DNA from: Bin22 sp965207275
GTDB lineage: Bacteria > Chloroflexota > Dehalococcoidia > Lucifugimonadales > UBA3495
Assembly: GCA_965207275.1 (NCBI GenBank)
Contig: CBDBMH010000002.1
Coordinates: 2,170,001 to 2,234,000, forward strand
DNA length: 64,000 bases
Reading direction: 5' to 3'
Numbering within the stretch: the stretch's first letter is position 1; the number at the start of each line of letters is the position of its first letter. This document shows, one piece after another, positions 37,766 through 46,017 of this stretch. The notes under the pieces are model-generated. The model did no database searches and had not been told where the DNA came from. It worked only from the letters and a program-made list of their open reading frames with translations. The translations under genes and the position numbers were made by a program.

Positions 37766-38142
37766 TGCCCTCAACCTCTCACATTCGGGCATTCCTGGTC
37801 GTCTTTACTATCCTTTGCGCCGGGGCGATCGTGGTAGTATTGCTAGACGCATTATGGAACCACGAATGGGCTAATAAGGCGGTTGACATTGGCCAAAGCG
37901 CAAGTCGCCTGTTCTTCGGCGCGATTGCGCTCACATATATCTTGGTAGAAGGAGGCAGAATTGTTATGGTGCTCGCTGCATGGCTCAAAGAGTCCCTAGA
38001 CAATCAGAGGAAGAGGACGGAGCAGAGAGTTTGGGACAGGATATCCAATGAATTCGAGGAGGCTGACCGTCAGCGCAAAGGGGATGAATCGGTGACTGAC
38101 GCGGTTCAGCGGCTTCGTAGGGAAAAGGCAGGAAAGGGTTAA
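37765..38142 (+). CDS. membrane passenger protein with charged C-terminus
   Basis: 125 aa, coupled to the AT-hook gene by TAATG. Two helices (FLVVFTILCAGAIVVVLLDA and LFFGAIALTYILVEGGRIVM) then a helical charged tail (WDRISNEFEEADRQRKGDE). Followed by a strong terminator at 38166. Unknown function; with its partner it may be a small two-gene module carried by the transposon. Confidence 0.5.
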   Translation: MPSTSHIRAFLVVFTILCAGAIVVVLLDALWNHEWANKAVDIGQSASRLFFGAIALTYILVEGGRIVMVLAAWLKESLDNQRKRTEQRVWDRISNEFEEADRQRKGDESVTDAVQRLRREKAGKG

Positions 38143-38165
38143 GCTCCCCCACTTCTGGAACAGAC

Positions 38166-38197
38166 AAGAGCGGCGATTCCGAAAAATCGCCGCTCTT
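38166..38197. terminator. strong bidirectional terminator
   Basis: Perfect 13-bp stem AAGAGCGGCGATT / AATCGCCGCTCTT with a 6-nt loop, CTTT after it on the plus side. It separates the convergent genes ending at 38142 and 38207. Confidence 0.75.
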
Positions 38198-38206
38198 CTT
38201 TGTGCC

Positions 38207-38398
38207 CTACTGGCAGGCTGCCAGTGCCCGTTGAGCTTCCCCGACAGAGATATGGGTTAACCCACTTCCCTTTTCCATTGCCTCAAAGTTCATAACATTG
38301 CTCAGATGCATCAGGGCGGCGTCCTGCCCAACTGCCGACATGGTTCGGTACTCGACTTCCAAATCAGAGCAATAGAACAAGATACCGTCCACTCTCAC
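38207..38398 (-). CDS. small hypothetical passenger protein
   Basis: 63 aa from a GTG preceded by GGAAGG. Sequence DGILFYCSDLEVEYRTMSAV, ending ISVGEAQRALAACQ, looks coding. A 32-codon frame (38395-38493, GGAGG upstream) ends overlapping this start and may be a coupled leader. No family recognised. Confidence 0.4.
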   Translation of the reverse strand: MRVDGILFYCSDLEVEYRTMSAVGQDAALMHLSNVMNFEAMEKGSGLTHISVGEAQRALAACQ

Positions 38399-38520
38399 TG
38401 TCCCTTCCGGGTCCGATGAGGCCGGAGCGGGCTGGGGCTCTGATTGGAACGATGGTTGAACACCAGGTGCAACATCTTCCAGGTCTTTGACATAAGGCGC
38501 CCCTCCGGCTTGGATTTGGC

Positions 38521-38613
38521 GACTTGCCGGTCAACCTGTCCACATGCATAAGAGGGGGCATGGGAATCCATGCCTGTTATGCACGTCACAGGAATCAATA
38601 CGACCGGCAAGTC
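38521..38613. repeat. inverted repeat near transposon right end
   Basis: GACTTGCCGGTC (38521-38532) and GACCGGCAAGTC (38602-38613), perfect 12-bp arms 69 bp apart, just inside the IS1595 right end. Could be a regulatory or recombination site. Confidence 0.5.
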
Positions 38614-38686
38614 AACGCAAATATACGAAGGGGGTACGGGAATGTCAACAGTTAGGGGAATTGTCTAACATTGTATATAATTCCCC

Positions 38687-39187
38687 TTTGAAGAGGCTGA
38701 GGCTACCGGTTTTGAAGGAGTGCCCTATGACTATTTCACCACCCTGAACAAGAACCACGGACGCCGGGAAAGACGGGAATGCTGGACTATCAGCGACCCC
38801 GAGTGTCTGGACTACCTGAGCACCGGCCAGCAGTGGCCTGGATTGCGCTCCGTAGTGAAGGTGGTGGGGCGACGGGAAGCAGAGACGGGTACCACGGTGC
38901 AACCCCGCTATTTCATCAGCAGCCTGGACGTCTCGGCAGAAGACCTGCTGAACGCGGTGCGGGCCCACTGGAGCATCGAGAACTCCTTGCACTGGAGCCT
39001 GGACGTAACCTTCCGAGAGGACCAATGCCGGGTACGTAAGGACCACGGTCCCCAGAACTTCGCCACCCTGAGAAACATCTCCCATAACATGTTGAAACGG
39101 GAAACCAGCCTGAGAGTGGGCATCCAGGGCAAACGCCAGCAAGCCGGTTGGAGGGAAGATTATTTGCTAAAGGTACTCCTCAGCTAA
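38687..39187 (+). pseudogene. ISAs1-family transposase, C-terminal fragment
   Basis: The frame from the IS1595 border reads GVPYDYFTTLNKNHGRRERR, ECWTISDPECLDYLS, then AVRAHWSIENSLHWSLDV, FREDQCRVRKDHGPQNFATL and ends WREDYLLKVLLS. This is the C-terminal third of ISAs1 (H-repeat) transposases. The N-terminal two thirds are absent, evidently lost at the IS1595 junction. Confidence 0.8.
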
Positions 39188-39357
39188 AGCGCGATTGCCC
39201 TGGGGTCCTTCTCCTCTTCCTTGACCTTTTCCAGATACCGCCACTTGGATTTATTGGGCATTCTCAAGACGGTCTGAACCAGCTCATCCATGGGAACTTC
39301 AACCGGTTCAGGTAACACCCTTTCCACCGGCCTTCCCCGCTTCTTCTTCGTTGCCAT
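39184..39357 (-). CDS. small AT-hook-like protein (second copy of the family)
   Basis: 57 aa, MATKKKRGRPVERVLPEP, then VQTVLRMPNKSKWRYLEKV and EEEKDP. It shares the RGRP core, a following LP(E)P/PLPE stretch, LRMP/LRLP and WxYLE with the protein at 37580-37765. It overlaps the ISAs1 stop by 4 nt, tail to tail. Confidence 0.5.
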   Translation of the reverse strand: MATKKKRGRPVERVLPEPVEVPMDELVQTVLRMPNKSKWRYLEKVKEEEKDPRAIAL

Positions 39358-39541
39358 AAATTCACCCCGGCTTGGCAGCCTATTTCGTTTCTGTTACCCT
39401 TCTACCCGCCAAAGCACACCATTACAACCTAACGGGCCATTAACGACAACAGGGACAGGGCACCTTGTGCCCCTTGTTGGCTCGTGAAGGTTGTGGTTGC
39501 TTTGGCGAGTGCTACTATCCTTTGTCGCAAGGGGCCCCTTC

Positions 39542-40471
39542 ATGAGAATACCTTTACTCGCCATTATTCTGGTTCTCACTTTAGCCTGTAATGAACCAGC
39601 CCCCACTCCAGATATTCCCGCTACCGTTACCGCACAGGTGGAAAGCCAACTAGCAGCACTACCAACAGCAACTCCTGAACCAACCCCGACACCCATCCCC
39701 ACGCCAACGGTAGAAATACCCACGGCCATCCCTGAACCTACACCAACCCAACCGGCGATTATCATTCAGGTTGTTGCACCTACGGAAAGCCCTACAGCCA
39801 CACCGGAACCTACACCAACCGAAGTACCGCCCACAGCTACCCCAGAACCCACGCTAACACCTACTCCGGAACCCACAGCGACTCCGCTACCCACGCCTAC
39901 GGCAACACCCTTACCAACACCTACACCGACAGCAGCACCAACCGCGACAGCAATCCCGACACCTACACCCAGACCGACCAGCACCCCTACACCAAAACCG
40001 GATATTCAATGGGAACTGTACCGTAACAGTGAACTATCTTTCGAAATTCCTTATCCATCAGATTGGTGGTTGAGCGATTTTGACGTAAACGAAGACGGCC
40101 AAGCAGACATTATCACCTTCTTCTCCCCCGAAGGAGAGACAGGATCGGTGGCAGTTTACGCCCTTAAAACTTCACAGGAATCCCCGGCCACATGGCTAAG
40201 CGGTTGGGTAGAGTACCTGCGCGAAAACAATAATCCTGACGTTCTGGAAGTCCTATTCCTATCAGGTAATGAAAACTTCGGTAATGGACAATGGGCGTAT
40301 ACCGTTTATACCTATTCCGATGCAAGTTCAGACTGCATTGAAGAACACGACAACACGATGGTCGCCTTCCCCACCGGATGGGACTACTCCATTTCCTTCA
40401 GAGCCTGCGAGGATGATTTTGAGACCTACAAGGAAATATTCGACAAAATGTGGCAGGGCTTCTATCCTTAG
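39542..40471 (+). CDS. lipoprotein with Thr/Pro stalk
   Basis: 309 aa from the ATG at 39542 (AAGGGG upstream). Signal and lipobox IILVLTLACNEPAP. A Thr/Pro stalk with repeated ATPEPTPT units spans to residue ~155. The C-terminal domain (IQWELYRNSELSFEIPYPSD, ENFGNGQWAYTVYTYSDASS, YKEIFDKMWQGFYP) is a PsbP-like or DUF1795-like fold by pattern. Likely surface-exposed. The AT-richer codon use differs from the block after 42.5 kb. Confidence 0.55.
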   Translation: MRIPLLAIILVLTLACNEPAPTPDIPATVTAQVESQLAALPTATPEPTPTPIPTPTVEIPTAIPEPTPTQPAIIIQVVAPTESPTATPEPTPTEVPPTATPEPTLTPTPEPTATPLPTPTATPLPTPTPTAAPTATAIPTPTPRPTSTPTPKPDIQWELYRNSELSFEIPYPSDWWLSDFDVNEDGQADIITFFSPEGETGSVAVYALKTSQESPATWLSGWVEYLRENNNPDVLEVLFLSGNENFGNGQWAYTVYTYSDASSDCIEEHDNTMVAFPTGWDYSISFRACEDDFETYKEIFDKMWQGFYP

Positions 40472-40510
40472 GGCTGGTAACACTTACTTCAACTTTTAAG
40501 GTGCGTTGAT

Positions 40511-40795
40511 ATGCGAGCTAGAAAGCACAACAACATCCCTTACGGCAAACCGATTTTTCAAGCCCAGGAATTCAAACTTGTACCCTTAACCCAAAAGGAT
40601 AAGGAGAACGATCCGAGCCTCGCCAATGACACACATATTCTCAAAGTACTAATTGAGGTTGCCGAGGATGAACACCTGGAATTCATTTGGGTTGCGGCTT
40701 TTCCGGATAAGTTTCAGGAGCTTGCAACTCAGATTGAGAACCTGATTTCTCAGACTCAAAACGAACATCCTCAACCGGATTCGTCACAATCCTAA
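40511..40795 (+). CDS. hypothetical protein
   Basis: 94 aa, 40 nt after the lipoprotein gene. AAGGTGCGTTGAT precedes the ATG. FKLVPLTQKDKENDPSLAND, ILKVLIEVAEDEHLEFIWVA. No signal, no membrane helix, no family recognised. Confidence 0.45.
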   Translation: MRARKHNNIPYGKPIFQAQEFKLVPLTQKDKENDPSLANDTHILKVLIEVAEDEHLEFIWVAAFPDKFQELATQIENLISQTQNEHPQPDSSQS

Positions 40796-40889
40796 TCGCC
40801 GTATATGCACCGCAATTCCAGCACGATTGGACATATCCGACATCCCCCTTTTCTCGCTTTCTATCCATAAACCACCTACACGTTAATGA

Positions 40890-41174
40890 TTAAGGATAGC
40901 GACCCCGCCTTTCATAAATGGTTTTACCCTCCAGCCATTCGCCTTCGGGAGGGTCAGGCTTGGGAACAGCGGGATCACAAGCGGCCTCACTATCCGCCAG
41001 CGACGGTGGCCATTCTTGGGCTACGTAGTAAACGTACTCGTCCTGACCGCAGCTGAACCAAGTGGGATAATCTTCCGTGGCCTTGCCGTACACCCCTACC
41101 ACCAGCAGCACCAAAATGACTGCAATGACGGTGGTTAGAGACAGCAAGACGGCCAGCTTACCACTAAGCCGCAT
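40890..41174 (-). CDS. small secreted/membrane protein next to IS1595 transposase
   Basis: 94 aa. N-terminal helix (LAVLLSLTTVIAVILVLLVV) then a short domain with Cys (WFSCGQDEYVYYVAQEW, EAACDPAVPKPDPPEGEW). Its start overlaps the transposase end by 11 nt, suggesting a passenger gene. Role unknown. Confidence 0.5.
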   Translation of the reverse strand: MRLSGKLAVLLSLTTVIAVILVLLVVGVYGKATEDYPTWFSCGQDEYVYYVAQEWPPSLADSEAACDPAVPKPDPPEGEWLEGKTIYERRGRYP

Positions 41175-42171
41175 CCTTCACCTGTGTTGTGGTCTCCTGT
41201 CCGCCGTCCGTCAAGGGCTTGAATACCTTCCCGGCAATCAGCTCCTGATAGGGAAGCCGCTTATCGTCTCCACCCCGAACCATCCCAGCCATCTGGTCGA
41301 AGGTATCCTTCTCCCGGCAGTTATGCCGACCTTCAAACTCGTTAACGTACCGGTGCAGGTGCTTGGGACTCATGTGACGATAAACCTCGGTAATCCCACG
41401 CTTGAACAAAGACCAGTTACTTTCGATGCTGTTAGTGGAAACCTTTCCCCGAACATATTCACCCTCAGCGTGATTAACCACCTCATGATCCCGGGACATC
41501 CCTTCGTAGGCCTTAGCTCCATCGGTGTACACCACCGCATCCGGGCTGGTGGTTTCATGAACGATCCCGTGCAGGGTTTCCTTAGTGGTATCGTCCACCA
41601 CTTCCATCTTGACCTTCCCGCTGGGCCGATCCTTTACACCCACAACCGGAACCTTACCCACAGCTCCACGGCCCGCTTTCTGCCGCTTGCTGGCGTGCTT
41701 ATTACCTTCCTTACCGCCAATGTAGGTTTCATCCACTTCAACCAGACCGTAGAAGCGATCCTGAGCATCTTCCCAAGTTTCCCTTATCCTGTGAGCCAGG
41801 TGCCAAGCCGCCTTCTGGGTTATATCCAGATCACGGTGCAACTTCATACTGCTTACACCCTTCAAGTTAGTGGACAGGAAGTAAAAAGCCAGCGCCCACT
41901 TGTTATAGGGAATCGGTGAACTATGCATTATCGTTCCGGTCTTGGCCGAGAAATCCCGCCGGCAATCCCGGCAGTGATAGGGCTGAGGCTTGCGGTTCTT
42001 CCGTTCATAAACGTTCTCCCCGGAACAGAAGGGACACATTACCCCGTCCGGCCAACACTGACTCTCAAAATACTGTTCCGCCTTCCCGTTATCACCGACC
42101 AGTTCCATCGCTTCCAAGAAGGATATTCCCTTCCGATGTGACTTGCCCGGTGCCTTCGCCTTGCTACCCAT
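41164..42171 (-). CDS. IS1595-family transposase, second type
   Basis: 335 aa. Zinc ribbon CPFCSGENVYE...YHCRDCRRDFSAKTGT. DDE core VEVDETYIGGKEGNKHASKR, VYTDGAKAYEGM and STNSIESNWSLFKRGITEVY, then LHRYVNEFEGRHN. It is clearly related to, but well diverged from, 36525-37460. Intact length. Confidence 0.85.
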   Translation of the reverse strand: MGSKAKAPGKSHRKGISFLEAMELVGDNGKAEQYFESQCWPDGVMCPFCSGENVYERKNRKPQPYHCRDCRRDFSAKTGTIMHSSPIPYNKWALAFYFLSTNLKGVSSMKLHRDLDITQKAAWHLAHRIRETWEDAQDRFYGLVEVDETYIGGKEGNKHASKRQKAGRGAVGKVPVVGVKDRPSGKVKMEVVDDTTKETLHGIVHETTSPDAVVYTDGAKAYEGMSRDHEVVNHAEGEYVRGKVSTNSIESNWSLFKRGITEVYRHMSPKHLHRYVNEFEGRHNCREKDTFDQMAGMVRGGDDKRLPYQELIAGKVFKPLTDGGQETTTQVKDAA

Positions 42172-42260
42172 AAACCCTCTGAAAAATTGAAATTCATATT
42201 TGATTTATGGATTTAGTTTACACAAGAAATGATGGGAAGTCAAGCATTTTCAGCATCATC

Positions 42261-42284
42261 GGTGTAATTTAGTATATAATTCCC
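42261..42284 (-). repeat. IS1595-type terminal repeat
   Basis: On the minus strand GGGAATTATATACTAAATTA..., matching the first 12 bp of the ends at 36433 and 38686. Likely the upstream end of the element with the 41164-42171 transposase. A matching far end was not found. Confidence 0.5.
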
Positions 42285-42514
42285 ATACCAATGCACATTT
42301 CTAGCTGAGTTTAGGATAGATACTAAGCGGCGCAGGTGCGGCCATTCTGCAAAGAGTCCGGAGCGTAAACACCAAAGGGCAACATATATGTGCCGCCAAA
42401 AATGGATGCTGTCTCAGTGTCCCAAACGCAAAAGAGACGGCATACAGGGCATTCGGAGTAGGCTACCGAACCCCTCCCCACCAACAGAAAAAGGCCCCAT
42501 ACATGAACCTGCCA

Positions 42515-42544
42515 GGGAAGGACGCCGAATAGCGACGTCCTCCC
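42515..42544. terminator. GC-rich hairpin at the 3' end of the minus-strand cluster
   Basis: GGGAAGGACG / CGTCCTCCC imperfect stem with a short loop directly downstream of the stop at 42567. Same style as the other intergenic hairpins of the following block. Confidence 0.45.
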
Positions 42545-42566
42545 TTTGATTGTGGCACGCTGGCGG

Positions 42567-43376
42567 TCAGAACAGCCGCAGCGTCTCAGGTTGCGGCTGC
42601 TGTTCCGTTTCCACTTCCGCGTCGCTCTGGGCGGTTGCGGCCTGGGCCGCTCCCTGCTGGCGCCGGTTCCGCTGCCTGGGTGCAGGCGCGGGTTTCACGT
42701 AGGCCTGGTGCAAGGGTTCCTCCTCCCACCTGGCTTTTGCCCGGGCCACCACCGCCGGAAATTCGTCGGCCAGCCCGAACAGGTCAGGGTCGTCGAAAGA
42801 CTCGATGTGCGGGTCCGCTGAGGGCCTCTGCACTCCGATGGTGGCCCGGTTCCCCCGGATGGACAACACCACCTTCAACTCCTCCGAGCCTTCCGTCTCC
42901 GCTGGAGGGGTCTGCGCCCCGGCGTTTTCGGCGACGTCAGGTTCCTCAATAGTGGCTTCAGTTTCGGCGTCCTGTTCGTCGGCGGTTTCCCGGTCGCCCG
43001 CGTCGTCCGTTGCTTCTTCGGCGGGAAGTCCCCCATCAGCGTCGGCAGGGGCATCGTCCGCCGTTGCCTCGGTCACGCCGCTGAAGAGGAACTCCTCGAC
43101 GTTCACCACGTCAGCGGAATCGTTTTCGGTTCCCGTTTCGTCAGGCATCGTAACTCCTTCCCTGATTTCAGCATTGTGCCCCGAGTACTCTTGAGACCCG
43201 CGCTTGATCTCGCCCAGGGTCCTGGGCTCCCAGTAGAGGTCGCGCTCCACGGCGGGAACGTCTCCGAACACCGTGGTCTCGGCCAGTTCGGTGAGGTCGA
43301 AGTAGCCCAACTCCCGCTCGAACCCGGCCACCAGGCCGAAGCAGGTTCCCGTGGCCGGGTCCATTTCGGTGATATA
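42567..43376 (-). CDS. DUF2958 protein, exon 2, with fused acidic C-terminal region
   Basis: Begins directly after the intron with YITEMDPATGTCFGLVAGFE, then ELGYFDLTELAETTVFGDVP and VERDLYWEPRTLGEI, the second half of DUF2958. The frame then continues without a stop into a very acidic stretch (EEATDDAGDRETADEQDAE) and a conserved-looking end (VVLSIRGNRATIGVQRPSAD, RARWEEEPLHQ). An internal ATG at 43148 has a perfect GGGAAGGAG, so the acidic part is probably translated as its own ~193-aa protein as well. Spliced with exon 1 (45782-45970) it gives 332 aa. DUF2958 function is unknown; it is common on conjugative elements. Confidence 0.75.
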   Translation of the reverse strand, partial: YITEMDPATGTCFGLVAGFERELGYFDLTELAETTVFGDVPAVERDLYWEPRTLGEIKRGSQEYSGHNAEIREGVTMPDETGTENDSADVVNVEEFLFSGVTEATADDAPADADGGLPAEEATDDAGDRETADEQDAETEATIEEPDVAENAGAQTPPAETEGSEELKVVLSIRGNRATIGVQRPSADPHIESFDDPDLFGLADEFPAVVARAKARWEEEPLHQAYVKPAPAPRQRNRRQQGAAQAATAQSDAEVETEQQPQPETLRLF

Positions 43377-43439
43377 GTAAGGTAGGCCGCCGGCGAGTTG
43401 CCCCGTGTAATTGAGGTACTTTTCCGTCGGCCCCCTTCC

Positions 43440-43473
43440 GAACCGGACGTGCGACTTTCGCCGCATCCGGCTC
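43440..43473 (-). ncRNA. group II intron catalytic domain V
   Basis: 34 nt hairpin GAGCCGGATGCGGCGAAAGT... closing with GTCCGGTTC; GAAA tetraloop and the conserved opening of the catalytic triad region. It lies 10 nt after the maturase stop and is followed by domain VI. Confidence 0.93.
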
Positions 43474-43482
43474 TCCAGTGTC

Positions 43483-45270
43483 CTATTGGTGTTGCGAGAC
43501 TAAAGAGCGTCCGTGGGTAATGTCGGCATGGCACTGTCTACAGACCACCAGCGTCTTGCGTCGCCGTGCGGCCATGACCCTTACCCAAAACGGTTTTGCT
43601 GGCCTACCTCTTTTATTGAGGTCGGCCAGTTTCCGAATGTGGTGGACTTCGATATTGTCCGTAGAGCCACAGAGTTCGCACGTCTGGGCTAGGAGCCGTT
43701 GGAGTAGCTCAGACCTTCCGATGCGTGCTGTTGTAGGACTTTCGTCCTTGAGGATTGCCGTCTTTTGCCGTCGCAGTGGTATGCCACCAAAGTTTGCTAT
43801 CAAGGGTTTTTGGTCTGTGCCTCGCTCCCGGACAACTTGGAGCACCCGGTAGGTGCCCTCTGGTCTTTGGATGTTGGTCTTGTACCTGTCAGACATAGCC
43901 TGCACAGTGGCTTTGTGCTTACTGGCTAGGGTCTTCAGCAGGGACGTTTCCATTACCCAACGGAGCTTGGCGAGATGGCACACGTTGTAGGCCAGTACGT
44001 AATACTGCACGATTCCCCGGTACCTCGACTGGAACGTCGCCGTGATGCTGTAGTCGTCATCGAGTGTCAGTTCCGGTCGGTGAATGGGTTTACCGTGCTT
44101 CAAGTACCTGGCGCACGCTGCTTTGATGACGGTTTGTGGGACTCTCAGACCGATATTGCCGTTGATGCTCCGCTTGCCTTTGGTGTGCTTTGCATCATTT
44201 TGCAGCGTTACCACCTCGTATCCGAGGAAGCGTGCTGCCGACGTTCTGGCGTGAGTAACAAGCGTTTTCTCCTTGGAGAGTTCCAAGTTGAGAGAGTCGC
44301 GTAGATACGCTCCAATCTGACGCTTGATTTCCTCAGCCTCGGCCTTCGGCCCAGTAAATCCCAGGAGGAAATCGTCCGCGTACCTAATGTAGCGCAGGCG
44401 GCGATAGGTTGGGTCGCGAGGGTCGCCGGTGGGCAGTTGTTGGAATAGCTTGCGCTTTTCTCTTGCCAGTTCCAGGTCTCCTCGGGCTATGGCCTTTCGC
44501 GCCCTGTCCCGATTGAGTTGGTAAGCGGGATTTGGCCTTCTCTTAGTACCCTTCGTGTAGGTAGGGATGAGATTCTGCTCGACAAACCGGTCTAACCTGT
44601 CCAAATAGACGTTGGCCAAGAGTGGACTCACGATTCCGCCTTGCGGGGTGCCGCTCAGCGTCTTACCGTATTTCCAGTTCTCCAGGTAGCCTGCCTGAAG
44701 TAGGTTAGATATGAGGCGTAGGAAACGGTTGTCGTGGATGTGTTCGCGGAGTGCCGCCATCAGGACCTCGTGGTCCAGATTGTCGAAGCATCCCTTGATG
44801 TCACCCTCGATGAACCAGGTTGTGCCTGTCCAGTGACGCTGGACTTCGGACAGTGCCGTGTAGCAACCGCGATTGGGGCGGAAGCCGTGGGAGCGGTCGG
44901 AAAATTGCTGCTCAAAGTAGGCTTCCAGAAGCATCCGGATGACCTCTTGGAGCAGCTTGTCCGACCAGGTTGGAATACCCAACGGGCGTGTCTTCCCATT
45001 GGCTCTGGGAATGTTGACCCGCCGGACTGGAGTCCACCGATACCTTTCGTAGCGCAATGCTTCGATTAGGTCGTCGATTTTGTCCAGGCTCATCCCATCC
45101 GCAGTTTCCGCCGTTGACCCGGGTGTCATTGCACCGTCATTGCGGGCTATGCGGCCGTATGCCGCGAGGTAGAGGTTCCGGTTGTAGAGTTGTCGATACA
45201 GATCCTGGAGCGGTAATCCTCGTTTGCCTCGCTCTGCCACAACAGCCAGTACAGTTTCGGCTTTCCTCAT
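43483..45270 (-). CDS. ltrA: group II intron-encoded reverse transcriptase/maturase with HNH endonuclease
   Basis: 595 aa from the ATG at 45270, chosen for GGGAGG 8 nt upstream; an ATG at 45321 is also in frame. RT motifs are RRVNIPRANGKTRPLGIPT, the conserved GDIKGCFDNLDH, GTPQGGIVSPLLANVYLDRL and the catalytic YADD (residues 297-300). The maturase X region follows (YYVLAYNVCHLAKLRWVMET). The C-terminus is an HNH nuclease: CELCGSTDNIEVHHIRKLAD and CRQCHADITHG. Such proteins help splice their intron and drive retrohoming by cutting and reverse-transcribing into DNA. All domains appear intact. Confidence 0.95.
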   Translation of the reverse strand: MRKAETVLAVVAERGKRGLPLQDLYRQLYNRNLYLAAYGRIARNDGAMTPGSTAETADGMSLDKIDDLIEALRYERYRWTPVRRVNIPRANGKTRPLGIPTWSDKLLQEVIRMLLEAYFEQQFSDRSHGFRPNRGCYTALSEVQRHWTGTTWFIEGDIKGCFDNLDHEVLMAALREHIHDNRFLRLISNLLQAGYLENWKYGKTLSGTPQGGIVSPLLANVYLDRLDRFVEQNLIPTYTKGTKRRPNPAYQLNRDRARKAIARGDLELAREKRKLFQQLPTGDPRDPTYRRLRYIRYADDFLLGFTGPKAEAEEIKRQIGAYLRDSLNLELSKEKTLVTHARTSAARFLGYEVVTLQNDAKHTKGKRSINGNIGLRVPQTVIKAACARYLKHGKPIHRPELTLDDDYSITATFQSRYRGIVQYYVLAYNVCHLAKLRWVMETSLLKTLASKHKATVQAMSDRYKTNIQRPEGTYRVLQVVRERGTDQKPLIANFGGIPLRRQKTAILKDESPTTARIGRSELLQRLLAQTCELCGSTDNIEVHHIRKLADLNKRGRPAKPFWVRVMAARRRKTLVVCRQCHADITHGRSLVSQHQ

Positions 45271-45781
45271 CTTGAGTACCTCCCTGGTTAGACTGTTAGA
45301 ACACCTGCCCCCCTTCGCCATGTGGGCGGCTTTCCCGTCCTCGGACTACTACGGGGGCTCCGTTCCCATAGGGGTCGCCCCCCTTAGGGAATCCCGTGGT
45401 TCTCTAATGCTGAACGTTCTAGCGCGACTTAGGTGGCCCGTTCGTTTCCTTGCATAGGGTCATTGCCTATCGCCCGCCAACCGAAGGTTCGGAATCCAAC
45501 TTGGTAATAGATTCTTGAGCTGGCGGCGCTGCCCTTGAGCGTGGTGGCAGCGGGTGAACTGTTGCAACGCTGGAAACTGGGCTTCAGGCAATCCAGCTTT
45601 CACCATATCGCGCGGGCCTTGCGGAGCGATGCCGTACACGCTTTCCGGCATCCACCCGCTTTACCGATATGCTATTGTCCCCCTCGGCTTTCGCGTCGAG
45701 GTAAATCGGTTGGCCCAAGAGCGTTTCCTTCGAACTCTTCCCTGTTGAACAGGGGATTCAGCGCTAAATACCACGGCGCAC

Positions 45782-45970
45782 CCAGGTCCAGTTCGAGTAC
45801 GGAGAAAACAGTTTGGCGTGGACGATGACGGTATCGTAGTCAGGGACGTTCTCGTTTGCGTAGAGGGCGGGGATGGTGTCCGCCAGCTTCTCGGTCATCA
45901 ACTGGTGGCCCCGCTTCCCGCTGTGCTGGTCCTCCCACATGGTCGTGGCGGTTTCCTTGCGGTCGGTCAT
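45782..45970 (-). CDS. DUF2958 protein, exon 1
   Basis: 63 codons from the ATG at 45970 (AAGGAG upstream). Sequence ends TVIVHAKLFSPYSNWTW, the first half of DUF2958 (family: ...AKFFxPxSNWTWYVTE). Without splicing, translation continues into the intron and stops after VRRGI. A function for the intact protein requires removal of the intron at 43377-45781. Confidence 0.85.
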
Positions 45971-46017
45971 GGTTTCATTCTCCTTGTCGGTTCTCTGAAT
46001 ATCCTTGATTGCGCCGT

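Larger units (their letters stand above)
36433..38686 (+). mobile_element. IS1595-type transposon with passenger genes
   Basis: 2.25 kb bounded by 26-bp terminal inverted repeats (36433-36458 and 38661-38686) that differ at one position. Each begins GGGGAATTATATA. It holds an IS1595 transposase and at least three passenger genes. Immediately outside the left end is another GGGAATTATATA (36421-36432). No 8-bp target duplication is apparent. The right end abuts an ISAs1 fragment. Confidence 0.8.
43377..45781 (-). mobile_element. group II intron (2405 bp) with IEP
   Basis: The 5' end at 45781 reads GTGCGCCG, the group II consensus. Domain V is at 43440-43473. The 3' end at 43377 reads CTACCTTAC, with a bulged branch-point A seven bases from the 3' end and the terminal AC expected. 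Exon 1 ends NWTW and exon 2 begins YITEM, so exact excision restores DUF2958 (SNWTW-Y(V/I)TE is the family pattern). About 510 nt of 5' RNA domains precede the ORF. Confidence 0.93.

Noticed and set aside
39542..40020. Possible CRISPR or tandem repeat array
   Set aside because: The repeats are codon-level Thr/Pro stretches without spacers; no CRISPR seen anywhere in the window.
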